Positions 16,829-25,972 are shown, counted from the first letter of the stretch. The stretch: 64,000 bases of DNA from Flavobacterium sp. 270 (GCF_004368785.1 NZ_SODM01000002.1:310001-374000), one strand, 5' to 3'. Translations and numbers: made by a program. Notes: a model not told the origin generated them from the sequence alone.

Positions 16829-17230
16829 ATGATTACAATATCAAAAGATAAAAACAAACTCGACGTTCCATTTATTCAAAATTTTTTGAAAGACATTTAT
16901 TGGGCGGCCGGAAGAACTATTGAAGAAGTGCAAAGAACAATCGATGCTTCGGTTTGTTTTGGAATTTACCTTGACGGCAAACAAATTGGTTTTGCGCGCG
17001 TTATAACCGATTATGTGGTTTTTGCTTATTTAATGGATGTTTTTATTTCGGAAGAATTTCGTGGAAAAGGCTATTCTTCTTTATTAATAGAAAATATGAT
17101 GAATGATTCTGAGTTACAGGAAGTAAAAATCTGGCGTTTAGCAACTACTGATGCTCATTTTTTATATGAAAAATTTGGTTTTAGAGTATTGGCGCATCCC
17201 GAAAAAATGATGGAAAAAATTATCAAATGA
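16829..17230 (+). CDS. GNAT family N-acetyltransferase
   Basis: 133 residues. The acetyl-CoA loop is EFRGKGYSSLLIENMM (R-G-K-G-Y, around 85-100). The preceding strand is YLMDVFIS, and LYEKFGFRVL near the C-terminus is the usual GNAT closing helix. Substrate unknown. Its TGA stop overlaps the ATG of the DUF4260 gene by four bases. Confidence 0.88.
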   Translation: MITISKDKNKLDVPFIQNFLKDIYWAAGRTIEEVQRTIDASVCFGIYLDGKQIGFARVITDYVVFAYLMDVFISEEFRGKGYSSLLIENMMNDSELQEVKIWRLATTDAHFLYEKFGFRVLAHPEKMMEKIIK

Positions 17231-17589
17231 AAACAGTTATCAAACTCGAAGAATTAGGATTATTTATCCTGGGCATTTATTTATTCAGCCTTTTACATTA
17301 TCAATGGTATTGGTTTTTGGTCTGGATTCTGGCACCGGATTTCTCTATGATTGGTTATGCTTTTAATGCTAAAGCTGGCGCATTCTCTTATAATTTATTT
17401 CATCATAGAGGAATTGCGGTTTTGCTTTATCTCTTAGGAATTTATCTCAATAACGAAGTGTTGCAACTAATTGGAATTATCTTATTTTCTCACGCAGCAA
17501 TGGACCGCTTCTTTGGTTACGGACTAAAATATGAAACTAGTTTTGAGTACACGCATTTGGGTAAAATTGGCAAAAATAAAGTGGATTAG
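17227..17589 (+). CDS. DUF4260 family membrane protein
   Basis: 120 residues with three or four membrane helices. Conserved features: LEELGLFILGIYLF at the start, WILAPDFSMIGYAFNAKAGA in the centre and the His-rich NLFHHRGIAVLL, ending with AAMDRFFGYGLKY. This matches the small DUF4260 family; function unknown. Translationally coupled to the acetyltransferase gene upstream. Confidence 0.82.
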   Translation: MKTVIKLEELGLFILGIYLFSLLHYQWYWFLVWILAPDFSMIGYAFNAKAGAFSYNLFHHRGIAVLLYLLGIYLNNEVLQLIGIILFSHAAMDRFFGYGLKYETSFEYTHLGKIGKNKVD

Positions 17590-17595
17590 AAATGA

Positions 17596-17603
17596 TATAT
17601 TTG
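17596..17603 (+). promoter_or_regulatory. -7 element for the DUF4421 gene
   Basis: TATATTTG matches TAnnTTTG and lies 27 bases before ATG 17631. Confidence 0.5.
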
Positions 17604-17630
17604 TAATACACATCTTTCAAAAAACAGAAA

Positions 17631-18692
17631 ATGAGAACACTAGCCTTTTTTAATATCGCAATTAATTATTTAGGTTTTTTAAAATCGTTCTTATTAGTAC
17701 TTTTTGTTTTAATTCAATTTCAACATCTATCTGCCCAAAGCTTAAGTAAAAAAGATACCGTTAATTTTATTTATTATCCGGATAAAATAATGGTTCGTGC
17801 CAATTTAAGCACACAGACCGATACTTATTTTTTAAAATCAAAAGAAAGTGTCAATCTAAAATTAATTCCCAACAACGATTATAAATTGTTTTTTACGGTT
17901 GATTATAAATTTATTGGTTTTAGTTACGGCTTTGTTCCTAAGATTTTTGGTGCAAATAATGACAATGATTTAAAGGGAAAATCGTCTTTTTCAGATTATA
18001 ACTTTCGTTTATTTTTAGGCAAATGGCTTCAAAACTTTAATTATAGTAAAGTCCGCGGTTATTATGTCGAAAATATGGCTGATTTTGTCCCGGACTGGCA
18101 AGAAGGAAAAGATCCTTATCTGCAATTTCCGAATTTAAAAGATGAAACTTTCGGAATGTCAACTTCTTATGTGTTTAATCCTAAGTTTTCTTTAAAAAGT
18201 ATTTCTTCTTTTACAGAATGGCAGAAACATAGCGCCGGCAGTTTTATCCCGACATTTTCGTACGAATACAATCGCTTTTCTTTTGATCAGGAAGGGTTAA
18301 ATTCTAAAGAAGATAACTTTAATTTTAGATTGGGTCTGAGTTATTTTTATAATTTTATCATCAGCGAAAAATTCTATATTGCGCCCAATTTTACACCATC
18401 AATAGGCATTCGTTTTTCTAGAGATAACGCAATTGATGACAATGTAAGAACTATTGATAAAAATACTTTTTTTACAAGATTTTTAGAAGGCGGTATTAAA
18501 GCGGGTTACAATTCGAATAATATTCTTTTTGGCGCGGGATTTAATTTTAATGTAAACTGGTACAATGAAGACAGCAAAAGTCGCACTGAGAATGATAAAG
18601 TATTTGGATTACTGTATTTTGGATATCGTTTTGATGCACCAAAATTTATTGCAAAACCAATAGAAAAAACCGAAGAAAAATTAAAACTATAA
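17631..18692 (+). CDS. DUF4421 family protein, probable outer-membrane beta-barrel
   Basis: 353 residues. The N-terminal export segment ends near LSAQS (about residue 36). The mature protein is rich in alternating aromatic strands (YKLFFTVDYKFIGFSYGF, FLLGLYFGYRF-like end) as in outer-membrane barrels. The opening NFIYYPDKIMVRANLSTQTD matches the DUF4421 pattern. Function unknown. The next gene starts within eight bases, so the two are probably co-transcribed. Confidence 0.75.
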   Translation: MRTLAFFNIAINYLGFLKSFLLVLFVLIQFQHLSAQSLSKKDTVNFIYYPDKIMVRANLSTQTDTYFLKSKESVNLKLIPNNDYKLFFTVDYKFIGFSYGFVPKIFGANNDNDLKGKSSFSDYNFRLFLGKWLQNFNYSKVRGYYVENMADFVPDWQEGKDPYLQFPNLKDETFGMSTSYVFNPKFSLKSISSFTEWQKHSAGSFIPTFSYEYNRFSFDQEGLNSKEDNFNFRLGLSYFYNFIISEKFYIAPNFTPSIGIRFSRDNAIDDNVRTIDKNTFFTRFLEGGIKAGYNSNNILFGAGFNFNVNWYNEDSKSRTENDKVFGLLYFGYRFDAPKFIAKPIEKTEEKLKL

Positions 18693-18699
18693 AGTGATT

Positions 18700-19068
18700 A
18701 TGAACTTAGAAACATTTTACGAATATTGTCTTTCAAAAAAAGGAGTTACAGAACATTTTCCTTTTGATGAAGATACGCTGGTTTTTAAAGTAGGCGGCAA
18801 AATGTTTGCTTTATCGTCTTTATCACAATGGGAAAAGAACGAAGCTTCGGCCAATTTAAAATGTGATCCCGACCGAGCAGAGGAATTAAGAGCGGAATAT
18901 GACGAGATAAAACCAGGCTATCATATGAGTAAAGTGCATTGGAATACGATTGCTCTAAACGGAAATCTACCTCTTAAAATGGTCAAGGAATTGATAGATC
19001 ATTCGTATGAATTGGTTTTCAAAAGTTTGACAAAGAAAATTCAGAATGAAATTACTGACCCCAGGTAA
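18700..19068 (+). CDS. MmcQ/YjbR family protein
   Basis: 122 residues from ATG 18700 (an in-frame GTG at 18694 is less likely). The sequence is typical: LSKKGVTEHFPFDEDTLVFK, GGKMFAL, then KCDPDRAEELRAEY and the C-terminal GYHMSKVHWNTIAL. The fold resembles the cyclic-peptide/DNA-binding YjbR domain; its biological role is unsettled. Confidence 0.9.
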   Translation: MNLETFYEYCLSKKGVTEHFPFDEDTLVFKVGGKMFALSSLSQWEKNEASANLKCDPDRAEELRAEYDEIKPGYHMSKVHWNTIALNGNLPLKMVKELIDHSYELVFKSLTKKIQNEITDPR

Positions 19069-19177
19069 AATTTTTACCGAACAGGCGGAGCAATTAGAAA
19101 ATTAGGCATTACATTTGCAACGTCAGTAAAAAAACTTAGCTGGTTTACAGCTTAGAAACTTAGCAACTTTATAAAAA

Positions 19178-19888
19178 ATGAAAGAACAATTTAAAAAGTT
19201 TTTAAACGAAGAACAAGATCCAAAAGCGATTGAAAAAATCACTTCTAAACTCAACGATTTACTTATGAAAGGTGAAGAAGTTGGATATATCGCTGTTCAA
19301 AAAAAACCGGCAATTACTGTTTTTCCAGATAGTATTGTATTAACAAATAAAAGAATCATTATCTGTAAACCGAAAAACTTAGGTCTTTCTATGGATTTTA
19401 CAGATTATACTTGGGACGAAATTGTTGGAACTTTTGTAAAGGAAGGCATTTTGGGTTCTGAGTTTTCTTTTTCTACAAAAACTGACATTCAGACTTCTAT
19501 AGATTATATCCCGAAAATTCAGGCTCGTAAAATTTTTACTTATGCTAAAGAACAATTGGATATTCTAAAAAATCCTGTTGCAGCTACAACTCCAATAGTT
19601 GAAACTGTACAAGTTGAAGAAGTTGAAGAGGAAGAAGACGAAATTGAAGAAGTTGAAACCGAAGAAGTAACAAGCTATGCAGAAATTTTACCTGCTGCGC
19701 CTGTTTACGAAACTTACGAACAAATTCAGCCTCAGGCACCAGCTCCAACCGGAGATCGTAAATTAAGCGAATTGTCTAAAGAAGAACTTTTTGATAAACT
19801 TCAGAATTACAAAAAGTTATTGGATAACGGTTTGATCATGCAAGGTGAATACGATGCATTCAAAAAAGAAATATTGAGTTATATGTAA
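19178..19888 (+). CDS. PH-domain protein with C-terminal SHOCT-like helix pair
   Basis: 236 residues. Residues about 30-130 form a bacterial PH-like domain: DSIVLTNKRIIICKPKNLG is the canonical strand pair for such domains. An acidic linker follows (EEVEEEEDEIEEVE, about 150-165), then a proline/alanine-rich part. The C-terminus LSKEELFDKLQNYKKLLDNG matches the SHOCT short helical domain, a likely oligomerisation tail. Function unknown. The gene is followed by a terminator inside an ACTTAG-rich inverted repeat. Confidence 0.78.
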   Translation: MKEQFKKFLNEEQDPKAIEKITSKLNDLLMKGEEVGYIAVQKKPAITVFPDSIVLTNKRIIICKPKNLGLSMDFTDYTWDEIVGTFVKEGILGSEFSFSTKTDIQTSIDYIPKIQARKIFTYAKEQLDILKNPVAATTPIVETVQVEEVEEEEDEIEEVETEEVTSYAEILPAAPVYETYEQIQPQAPAPTGDRKLSELSKEELFDKLQNYKKLLDNGLIMQGEYDAFKKEILSYM

Positions 19889-19895
19889 TTTTAGT

Positions 19896-20046
19896 ACTTA
19901 GTTTCAAAGTTCTTAGTCTCTAAGATTTATTAACTTAAATAAAAAAAGCCAGAATATTAATTTTACTGTTTCTGGCTTTTTTATTTTGTCTATAAACTTT
20001 TACCCATATTAAAAACTAAGGACTTTCAGACTAATAACTAAGAACT
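19896..20046. repeat. Inverted repeat of ACTTAG/CTAAG words enclosing a terminator
   Basis: AGTACTTAGTTTCAAAGTTC on the left corresponds loosely to CTAAGGACTTTCAGAC and AACTAAGAAC on the right, with the terminator at 19942-19985 in the centre. Similar words occur at 19129-19165 and 27598-27635. Confidence 0.55.
19942..19985. terminator. Bidirectional terminator between convergent genes
   Basis: AAAAAGCCAGAA and TTCTGGCTTTTT are perfect complements around a short loop. Suits both the PH-domain gene (+) and the DUF4407 gene (-). Confidence 0.8.
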
Positions 20047-20047
20047 T

Positions 20048-21148
20048 TTACAACGTCGCCTTCTGCTTTTCTACAAATTTATGCGATTGCAGTTCCAACA
20101 ATTCCGTTGCGTTTTTGCGTTGCAGATCGTAGAGACTTTTATCTTCGGCAATATCGGCGTAAACCCTGTCGTGCATCGATGCACTTGTTTTTTTCAATAA
20201 TTCGCGTTGGTATTTATTTTGTTCCAAAGTCGCTTTCATTGCGGTTTCGGCTTCTTCTTGTTTAAAGTCGAATTCTCCTTTTGGAGCTAATAATTTAGCG
20301 ATAATTGGCGAAGTTTCGATTGCCAAAAACAACAACATGATAAAAAATGATGGTAACCATGGAAGTTTATTCAGCGCATTGATACGCGCCATTAAACCGT
20401 CAAAACCTTCAATAATGGGTTGTGTCTGCGAAACTTTTTTGTCTAAATCTGCCTGAAGCTGTGTTCCTGCTTTTTCTTTTTCAGCAATTTTTGCTTCGTT
20501 AGTTTTTTTCAGAATTTCAAATTCTTTTAGAGAAGCATCGTGTTTTTCTCTTTTTTCTTTGTAAACCGGACCTTTTCCCAGTTTTTTAGTTCCAGTCGTT
20601 CCTTCGGCTTCTGTTATGTAAGTGGAATATAAAGCGTTTACTTCTTTTTCTTTTTTAAGAATATCTGCTTTCAATACTGCGATTTCGGCTTTGTTTTTAT
20701 CTAAATCAGATTTGAAATAATTACCAACTTGTTTTTTATTCGCCAATTCCATTTCGTTTTTCTCTTTCAACAAAACAGTATTAATTTCTTTTTCGAAGAT
20801 TTTTATTTCTAATGGTTTCGAAATTACGATTGCAATAATAATAGCTAATGCAATACGCGGAGTCGCCTGCAGGAATTCATCCATAAAACGATCTCTTTTT
20901 TTAATTGTCGAAACAATAAAACGGTCAAGATTGAAAATTAATAAACTCCATACAAAACCGAAAATCAAAGCCGGATAAATAGAGTCAAAAACAGTAAAAA
21001 GCGCATAAGCACTGGCAAGGAAAGCCATAACTGCGGTGAAGAAAACGGTGGCGCCAATACCCACATATTTGGTTTGTTCGCCTTCTGAACAGCCATCGAG
21101 AAGATCGCGGTCGGCTCCTGAGCACAGGATAAAAAATTGTTTTAACAT
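20048..21148 (-). CDS. DUF4407 family membrane protein
   Basis: 366 residues. The start MLKQFFILCSGADRDLL is characteristic of DUF4407. Helices lie at about 30-52, 60-80 and 98-118. A long charged coiled coil spans about 125-255 (KAEIAVLKADILKKEKEVNA and following). A further helix LPSFFIMLLFLAIETSPII comes at about 268-288, then a soluble tail. The topology suggests an inner-membrane protein with a large coiled-coil loop. Function unknown. Confidence 0.85.
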   Translation of the reverse strand: MLKQFFILCSGADRDLLDGCSEGEQTKYVGIGATVFFTAVMAFLASAYALFTVFDSIYPALIFGFVWSLLIFNLDRFIVSTIKKRDRFMDEFLQATPRIALAIIIAIVISKPLEIKIFEKEINTVLLKEKNEMELANKKQVGNYFKSDLDKNKAEIAVLKADILKKEKEVNALYSTYITEAEGTTGTKKLGKGPVYKEKREKHDASLKEFEILKKTNEAKIAEKEKAGTQLQADLDKKVSQTQPIIEGFDGLMARINALNKLPWLPSFFIMLLFLAIETSPIIAKLLAPKGEFDFKQEEAETAMKATLEQNKYQRELLKKTSASMHDRVYADIAEDKSLYDLQRKNATELLELQSHKFVEKQKATL

Positions 21149-21361
21149 GATTGATGATTTTTGATTGTGATTGATAGGGCAAATTTAGCGCCAAATTTTT
21201 GATTCTCACATAAATAGTTGATTTGTTTTTGCATTCTGGTTTGTTTTGGAACACAGATTTAACCGATTGAACGGATTTTCACGGAATGGAAATTATTATT
21301 TTTAAATCTGTTTAATCCTCTTCATAGGTATTCCGTTTATCAAAGATGTTACAAATGTAAT

Positions 21362-21472
21362 TTAGGCCCAAAATACAAAAACGGACTTTTCGCAGCCATG
21401 AGCAACGGAATGACGTTTCATTATTATACTTGGGATTTGTTGCAAAAACGTATTGACGAAGCTAAGAAATAA
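21362..21472 (+). pseudogene. C-terminal remnant of a phytase-like gene
   Basis: An open frame of 36 codons ending in TAA, with no start, reads LGPKYKNGLFAAMSNGMTFH, then YYTWDLL and a KR-rich end. This resembles the last blade of Bacteroidota 3-phytase beta-propellers (G-L-F-x-A-M-S then F-x-x-Y-x-W). The remainder of the gene is absent. The family assignment is from memory of the pattern and is tentative. Confidence 0.45.
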
Positions 21473-21479
21473 GTTTTTT

Positions 21480-21535
21480 GTTTCAGGTTTGTTTGTTTCA
21501 GGTTTCAAGTCTCAGGTTTCAAGTTTCAGGTTTTT
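21480..21535. repeat. TTTCAGG/TTTCAAG dispersed repeat, intergenic copy
   Basis: At least four TTTCAGGTTT or TTTCAAG words in a row. The same repeat lies in the glycosyltransferase gene (11004) and at the window end (63948). Confidence 0.7.
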
Positions 21536-21552
21536 AGCTTTGAACACAATAC

Positions 21553-21619
21553 TGTCAGGCTGAGCGGAGTCGAAGCCCCGTTCCAATTGGAGTGCCCTTC
21601 GACTCCGCTCAGGGTGACA
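21553..21619. repeat. Palindrome with arms CTGAGCGGAGTCGAAG
   Basis: GTCAGGCTGAGCGGAGTCGA on the left is the reverse complement of CTTCGACTCCGCTCAGGGTGAC on the right apart from small differences. The loop contains CCCCGTTCCAATTGG. One arm also occurs inside the cyclase gene at 16355. Confidence 0.85.
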
Positions 21620-21660
21620 AACGAAAACTGACTTCGCGTTTAGGGTGACAAATAAAAACA

Positions 21661-21692
21661 AAAAAGCTGTTCATTACTGAACAGCTTTTTTT
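21661..21692. terminator. Terminator of pckA
   Basis: AAAAGCTGTTCA and TGAACAGCTTTT form a perfect stem with T-runs on both strands. It lies 22 bases past the pckA stop. Confidence 0.85.
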
Positions 21693-21713
21693 AGTTTGAA
21701 TTAGTAATTGCCC

Positions 21714-23318
21714 TTATTCTGTAATCGGTGCGCCAGCCAAGATTTCGGCATTGGCAAACTCTTCAAATTTGGCGAAATTAGCTTTAAATTTCTGTGCCAA
21801 TTCAATTGCTTTTTTATCGTATAAATCTTTGTCTTCCCAAGTATTTCTAGGATTTAAAATTTCGCTAGGAACGTTCGGACAAGATTGTGGTTTTGCAATT
21901 CCAAATACATCGTGGTTTTTAAACTCAACATTGTCCAGTTCACCGTTTAATGCAGCGGTAATCATAGCACGAGTGTATTTAAGCTTCATACGGCTTCCTG
22001 TTCCATACGCTCCACCTGTCCATCCAGTGTTGATTAACCAAACTTTTACGTCTGCATCTTTCATTTTTTTAGTCAGCATTTCTGCGTAACGCGTTGGGTG
22101 CAAAGGCATAAATGGCGCTCCAAAACAAGCAGAGAAATTCGGCTGTGGTTCTGTAACTCCTGCTTCTGTTCCTGCAACTTTTGCCGTGTATCCAGAGATA
22201 AAATGATACGCAGCCTGACCTGGAGTCAGTTTTGAGATTGGAGGCAAAATTCCGAAAGAATCTGCCGTTAAAAAGAATATATTTTTTGGATTGTGCCCAA
22301 TAGAACCTGGTTGAATATTATCAATATGTGTTATTGGGTAACTTACACGTGTATTTTGAGTGATCGAAACATCATCATAATCAACTTCGTTTGTTCCCGG
22401 TTTGAAAACTACATTTTCTAAAAGCGCTCCTTTTTTGATTGCTCTAAAAATGTCTGGTTCGTTTTCTTCTGTTAAATTAATAACTTTAGCATAACAGCCA
22501 CCTTCAAAGTTAAAAACAGTGTTTTCGCTTGTCCATCCGTGCTCATCGTCACCGATTAATTTACGATCTGGATCTGCCGATAAAGTTGTTTTTCCTGTTC
22601 CAGACAATCCGAAGAAAATGGCTGTATCTCCTGCTTCACCAACATTGGCGCTGCAGTGCATTGGTAATGTATTTTCAAAAACTGGCAAAATGAAATTTAA
22701 TGCAGAAAAAATTCCTTTTTTCATTTCTCCTGTATAACCAGTACCGCCAATAAGGGCGATTTTTTTAGTAAAATCAAGGATTGCAAAATTAGACTGACGC
22801 GTTCCGTCTACAGCAGGATCTGCCATAAAACTTGGCGCACAGATTACCGTCCATTCTGGAGTAAAGTTTGCCAATTCTGATTCTTCGGGACGAAGAAACA
22901 TATTATAACAGAATAAATTAGACCATGCAGTTTCGGTTACAACACGAACATTTAATCTGTAATTTGGATCTGAACATACATAAGAATCACGAACAAAAAC
23001 TTCTTTGTCTGATAAAAATGCTGTTACCTTATTATATAATTTCTCAAAAGCTTCAGACGAAAACGGGATATTTACATTTCCCCACCAAACTTTATCTTCT
23101 GTAATACTGTCTTTTACTATAAAACGGTCTTGCGGAGAACGACCAGTAAATTCACCTGTATTAATTGCCAGTGCCCCTGTAGAATTCTCAACGCCTTGCC
23201 CTGACTGCAAAGTAATCGCGTGCAATTCATCTGCAGACAATTGATACCGAACTTTTGCATTTTCAATTCCTAAATTTTTCAACGAAATCGATTGCGCGAA
23301 AACTGTGTTAGTGTCCAT
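21714..23318 (-). CDS. pckA: Phosphoenolpyruvate carboxykinase (ATP)
   Basis: 534 residues, full length. Converts oxaloacetate and ATP to phosphoenolpyruvate and CO2, the entry step of gluconeogenesis. FTGRSPQDRF (57-66) is the oxaloacetate-binding arginine region, GGTGYTGEMKKG (191-202) follows, FGLSGTGKTTLSAD (236-249) is the kinase-1a P-loop, and GDDEHGW (256-262) the kinase-2 metal site. TGWTGGAYGTGSRM gives the C-terminal lid. Monocistronic with its own terminator. Confidence 0.97.
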   Translation of the reverse strand: MDTNTVFAQSISLKNLGIENAKVRYQLSADELHAITLQSGQGVENSTGALAINTGEFTGRSPQDRFIVKDSITEDKVWWGNVNIPFSSEAFEKLYNKVTAFLSDKEVFVRDSYVCSDPNYRLNVRVVTETAWSNLFCYNMFLRPEESELANFTPEWTVICAPSFMADPAVDGTRQSNFAILDFTKKIALIGGTGYTGEMKKGIFSALNFILPVFENTLPMHCSANVGEAGDTAIFFGLSGTGKTTLSADPDRKLIGDDEHGWTSENTVFNFEGGCYAKVINLTEENEPDIFRAIKKGALLENVVFKPGTNEVDYDDVSITQNTRVSYPITHIDNIQPGSIGHNPKNIFFLTADSFGILPPISKLTPGQAAYHFISGYTAKVAGTEAGVTEPQPNFSACFGAPFMPLHPTRYAEMLTKKMKDADVKVWLINTGWTGGAYGTGSRMKLKYTRAMITAALNGELDNVEFKNHDVFGIAKPQSCPNVPSEILNPRNTWEDKDLYDKKAIELAQKFKANFAKFEEFANAEILAGAPITE

Positions 23319-23520
23319 AATTTTTAAGTTGTGTGTGATATTTTATTAAAGAATCAGATTTAAACTGATTCTGTTTATTACTATAATTCACAAAATGAAC
23401 TTGTTATATTCTTTCTTGTTTTTCGGAAAAAATATTAAAAATTCACAGAAGCGACATTATATGTTATTAATGACACAAAATTAAAAATTAATTTTCAGAT
23501 AGAATTTTTTATTCTGGATT

Positions 23521-23907
23521 TTATGATTTTCTCCTCAAAATTGTAACAAATAATACCGCCCAAGCTATAATTAATAGAAAACCTCCTAAAGGAGTTGCGA
23601 ATACGATAATTTTAGAATCAAAAACGGTAACATCTTTAGTAGCTAATAAATAGATTGATCCGCTAAAAAGTACAACACCCGCTACTACTAAATTATAGAT
23701 TGTTTTAAGTGTTTTTTCTGCAATGTCTTTTCGGGTTGACAAAAAGAATAAAAAGAAGGCATGATACATCTGGTAGCGAACACCAACTTCAAAAGTATTT
23801 AATTGATCTACAGAAAGATACTTCTTTAATAAGTGAGCTCCAAAAGCCCCCAAAATAATAGCCAACATTCCGATAAAAGCTCCAGTTAAAACGATTCTTC
23901 TTTTCAT
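23521..23907 (-). CDS. DUF423 family membrane protein
   Basis: 128 residues from ATG 23907 (MKRRIVLTGAFIGMLAI). A longer frame back to 23946 adds no recognisable residues. Four membrane helices. The conserved ILGAFGAHLLKKYLS and QMYHAFFLFFLS, with GGFLLIIAWAVLF near the end, identify DUF423. Function unknown. The region 23319-23520 holds no gene. Confidence 0.88.
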   Translation of the reverse strand: MKRRIVLTGAFIGMLAIILGAFGAHLLKKYLSVDQLNTFEVGVRYQMYHAFFLFFLSTRKDIAEKTLKTIYNLVVAGVVLFSGSIYLLATKDVTVFDSKIIVFATPLGGFLLIIAWAVLFVTILRRKS

Positions 23908-24047
23908 AATAGATATACTTTCAATTTTTAAACAAAAATACTTCAATCACGCTAAAAAACGCTTTACTTTCTTGACTTTTTTAAATATAAAAAGCAGTGT
24001 TAATGTTAAATTTGAAAAAAAATATTTCAACTTTATTACATATTTAA

Positions 24048-24078
24048 TTGTTATATTTATAACATTTAAATATATTTG
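24048..24078 (+). promoter_or_regulatory. Complete Bacteroidota promoter for the saccharopine-dehydrogenase-family gene
   Basis: TTG at 24048-24050, 20 bases, then TATATTTG at 24071-24078, matching the -33 / -7 arrangement. It shows that ATG 24096, not GTG 24078, is the start. Confidence 0.65.
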
Positions 24079-24095
24079 TGTTAAATAATTACAAT

Positions 24096-25460
24096 ATGAG
24101 AAGCGTTTTAATAATTGGAGCCGGAAGATCTGCATCTTCTTTAATACGGTATTTGCTTTCAAAATCAGAAAGTGAAAAACTACATCTTGTTGTTGCCGAT
24201 TTATCTTTGGCTTTGGCCGAAAAGAAAACGCAAAAACACCCAAACGCAACTCCAATCGCTTTAGATATTTTTAATGCTGATGAAAGAAGAGCTGCCGTAG
24301 AAAAAGCTTCGATTGTAATTTCGATGCTTCCGGCGCATTTGCATATCGAAATTGCAAAAGACTGTCTTCAATTTAAAAAACATTTGGTAACGGCTTCATA
24401 TATAAGTGATGCCATGCAGGAATTAAATCTGGAAGCGAGATCCAACAATCTCATTTTTATGAATGAAATTGGTCTTGATCCCGGAATTGACCACATGAGC
24501 GCCATGAAAGTTATTGACGAAATTAGAGCAAAAGGCGGCAATATGCTTCTTTTTGAATCTTTTTGCGGTGGTTTGGTAGCACCCGAATCGGATAATAATC
24601 TTTGGAATTATAAATTTACCTGGGCGCCACGAAATGTTGTTTTGGCCGGACAAGGCGGTGCAGCAAAATTTGTTCAGGAAGGCACTTACAAATACATTCC
24701 GTATTGCAATTTATTTAGACGAACAGAATTTCTAGAAGTTGAAGGTTACGGAAAATTTGAAGCCTATTCTAACCGCGATTCGCTAAAATACAGATCAATT
24801 TACGGTCTTGATGATATTCTGACTTTATATAGAGGAACAATTCGTAGAGTTGGTTTTTCTAAAGCGTGGAATATGTTTGTACAATTGGGAATGACAGACG
24901 ACAGTTATGTTATGGAAGATTCTGAAAACATGAGTTATCGCCAGTTTATAAATTCGTTCCTGCCCTATCATCCAACAGATTCTGCCGAAATAAAAATGCG
25001 CTTGATTTTAAAAATTGATCAGGACGATATTATGTGGGATAAATTGCTGGAACTGGATTTATTTAACCCAGATAAAAAAGTGAATTTACCAAACGCAACG
25101 CCTGCTCAGATTTTAGAAAAAATACTAACCGACAGCTGGACGTTAGAACCCGACGATAAAGACATGATTGTCATGTATCATAAATTCGGATATGAACTCA
25201 ACGGCAAAAAAGAACAGATTGACTCTAAAATGGTTTGTATTGGCGACGACCAGATTTATACTGCAATGGCAAAAACAGTTGGCTTGCCGGTTGCTATGGC
25301 AGCATTATTAATTTTAAACGGCAAGATTACAACTCCTGGCGTTCAGCTTCCTATAAACAAAGAAGTTTACGAACCTATTTTGAAAGAATTAGAAGAGTAT
25401 GGCGTCATTTTTAATGAGCAGACCATGCCTTATTTTGGATACAATCCTGATTTATTTTAA
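24096..25460 (+). CDS. Saccharopine dehydrogenase family protein
   Basis: 454 residues. The N-terminal Rossmann fold MRSVLIIGAGRSASSLIRYL (G-A-G-R-S-A) binds NAD(P). VTASYISDAMQEL, then MNEIGLDPGIDHMSAMKVI, and LLFESFCGGLVAPESDNN match the reductase/C-terminal domains of saccharopine dehydrogenases (glutamate-forming type). The role could be lysine metabolism or an unassigned imine reductase. It has its own promoter at 24048 and shares a terminator with the convergent TonB gene. Confidence 0.85.
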   Translation: MRSVLIIGAGRSASSLIRYLLSKSESEKLHLVVADLSLALAEKKTQKHPNATPIALDIFNADERRAAVEKASIVISMLPAHLHIEIAKDCLQFKKHLVTASYISDAMQELNLEARSNNLIFMNEIGLDPGIDHMSAMKVIDEIRAKGGNMLLFESFCGGLVAPESDNNLWNYKFTWAPRNVVLAGQGGAAKFVQEGTYKYIPYCNLFRRTEFLEVEGYGKFEAYSNRDSLKYRSIYGLDDILTLYRGTIRRVGFSKAWNMFVQLGMTDDSYVMEDSENMSYRQFINSFLPYHPTDSAEIKMRLILKIDQDDIMWDKLLELDLFNPDKKVNLPNATPAQILEKILTDSWTLEPDDKDMIVMYHKFGYELNGKKEQIDSKMVCIGDDQIYTAMAKTVGLPVAMAALLILNGKITTPGVQLPINKEVYEPILKELEEYGVIFNEQTMPYFGYNPDLF

Positions 25461-25502
25461 TCTGATTTAGTTTTTTTGAGAATTTTTTTTAGTTTTTAAT
25501 TT

Positions 25503-25537
25503 TATCCGCTTCTATTTCTAGAAGCGGATTTTTTTAT
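25503..25537. terminator. Bidirectional terminator between convergent genes
   Basis: ATCCGCTTCTA and TAGAAGCGGAT form a perfect 11-pair stem around TTTC, flanked by T-runs on both strands. Confidence 0.88.
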
Positions 25538-25543
25538 GTTTTA

Positions 25544-25972
25544 TTACGTGCTGATCATTATTGGCAAAGAGTACATAACCCTTACCCGTTTTCCATTAAT
25601 TGAAGCGGGAGTCCATTTTGGCGAAAGTTTCAAAACGCGCGCTGCTTCATCTCCCAAACCATAACCCATATCTTTTAAGATTATGACCTCATTTACAGAG
25701 CCGTCTTTTTCAATTATAAATTGTAAATACACTTTTCCCTGAACTTTATTTTTACTTGCTTCTATGGGCATGTTAAACGTTTTGCCTACAAATTTGTAAA
25801 AGCCGTTCATTCCGCCCGGAAATTCTGGTTTTATCTCAACGTCTGCCAATTTGCTTGCTTCTTGCTTTTCAATTGCGCTATTTTCTGTTTCTTGTGCAAA
25901 ACCTTTTGCACTTAAACATAGTAAAGCAAGGAATACAATTGTCTTGAAATTTATTCTTGAAATTAATTTCAT
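25544..25972 (-). CDS. Exported TonB C-terminal domain protein
   Basis: 142 residues. Signal peptide ending CLSAKGFAQ (about residue 26), short linker, then a TonB-C domain (about 50-142): PEFPGGMNGFYKFVG, GKVYLQFIIEKDGSVNEVI, and RVLKLSPKWTPASINGKRV. It lacks the cytoplasmic helix of true TonB and is probably secreted to the periplasm. The domain is closely similar to those at 26016 and 28423. The gene lies 43 bases downstream of the M56-TonB gene on the same strand. Confidence 0.85.
   Translation of the reverse strand: MKLISRINFKTIVFLALLCLSAKGFAQETENSAIEKQEASKLADVEIKPEFPGGMNGFYKFVGKTFNMPIEASKNKVQGKVYLQFIIEKDGSVNEVIILKDMGYGLGDEAARVLKLSPKWTPASINGKRVRVMYSLPIMIST

Larger units (their letters stand above)
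21149..21660. other. Intergenic region with gene remnant and dispersed repeats
   Basis: Between the DUF4407 gene and the pckA terminator lie several items: a short ACACAGATTTAACCG-type repeat (21251-21310), a phytase-like remnant (21362-21472), TTTCAGG-type repeats (21480-21535) and the CTGAGCGGAGTCGAAG palindrome (21553-21619). No intact gene is seen. Confidence 0.75.

Noticed and set aside
21751..23244. Several plus-strand open frames inside pckA
   Set aside because: Antisense shadows of a highly conserved gene.
23947..24255. Open frame of 102 codons upstream of DUF423 on the minus strand
   Set aside because: Antisense to the 5' end of the saccharopine-dehydrogenase-family gene and its promoter, with low-complexity lysine/phenylalanine content.
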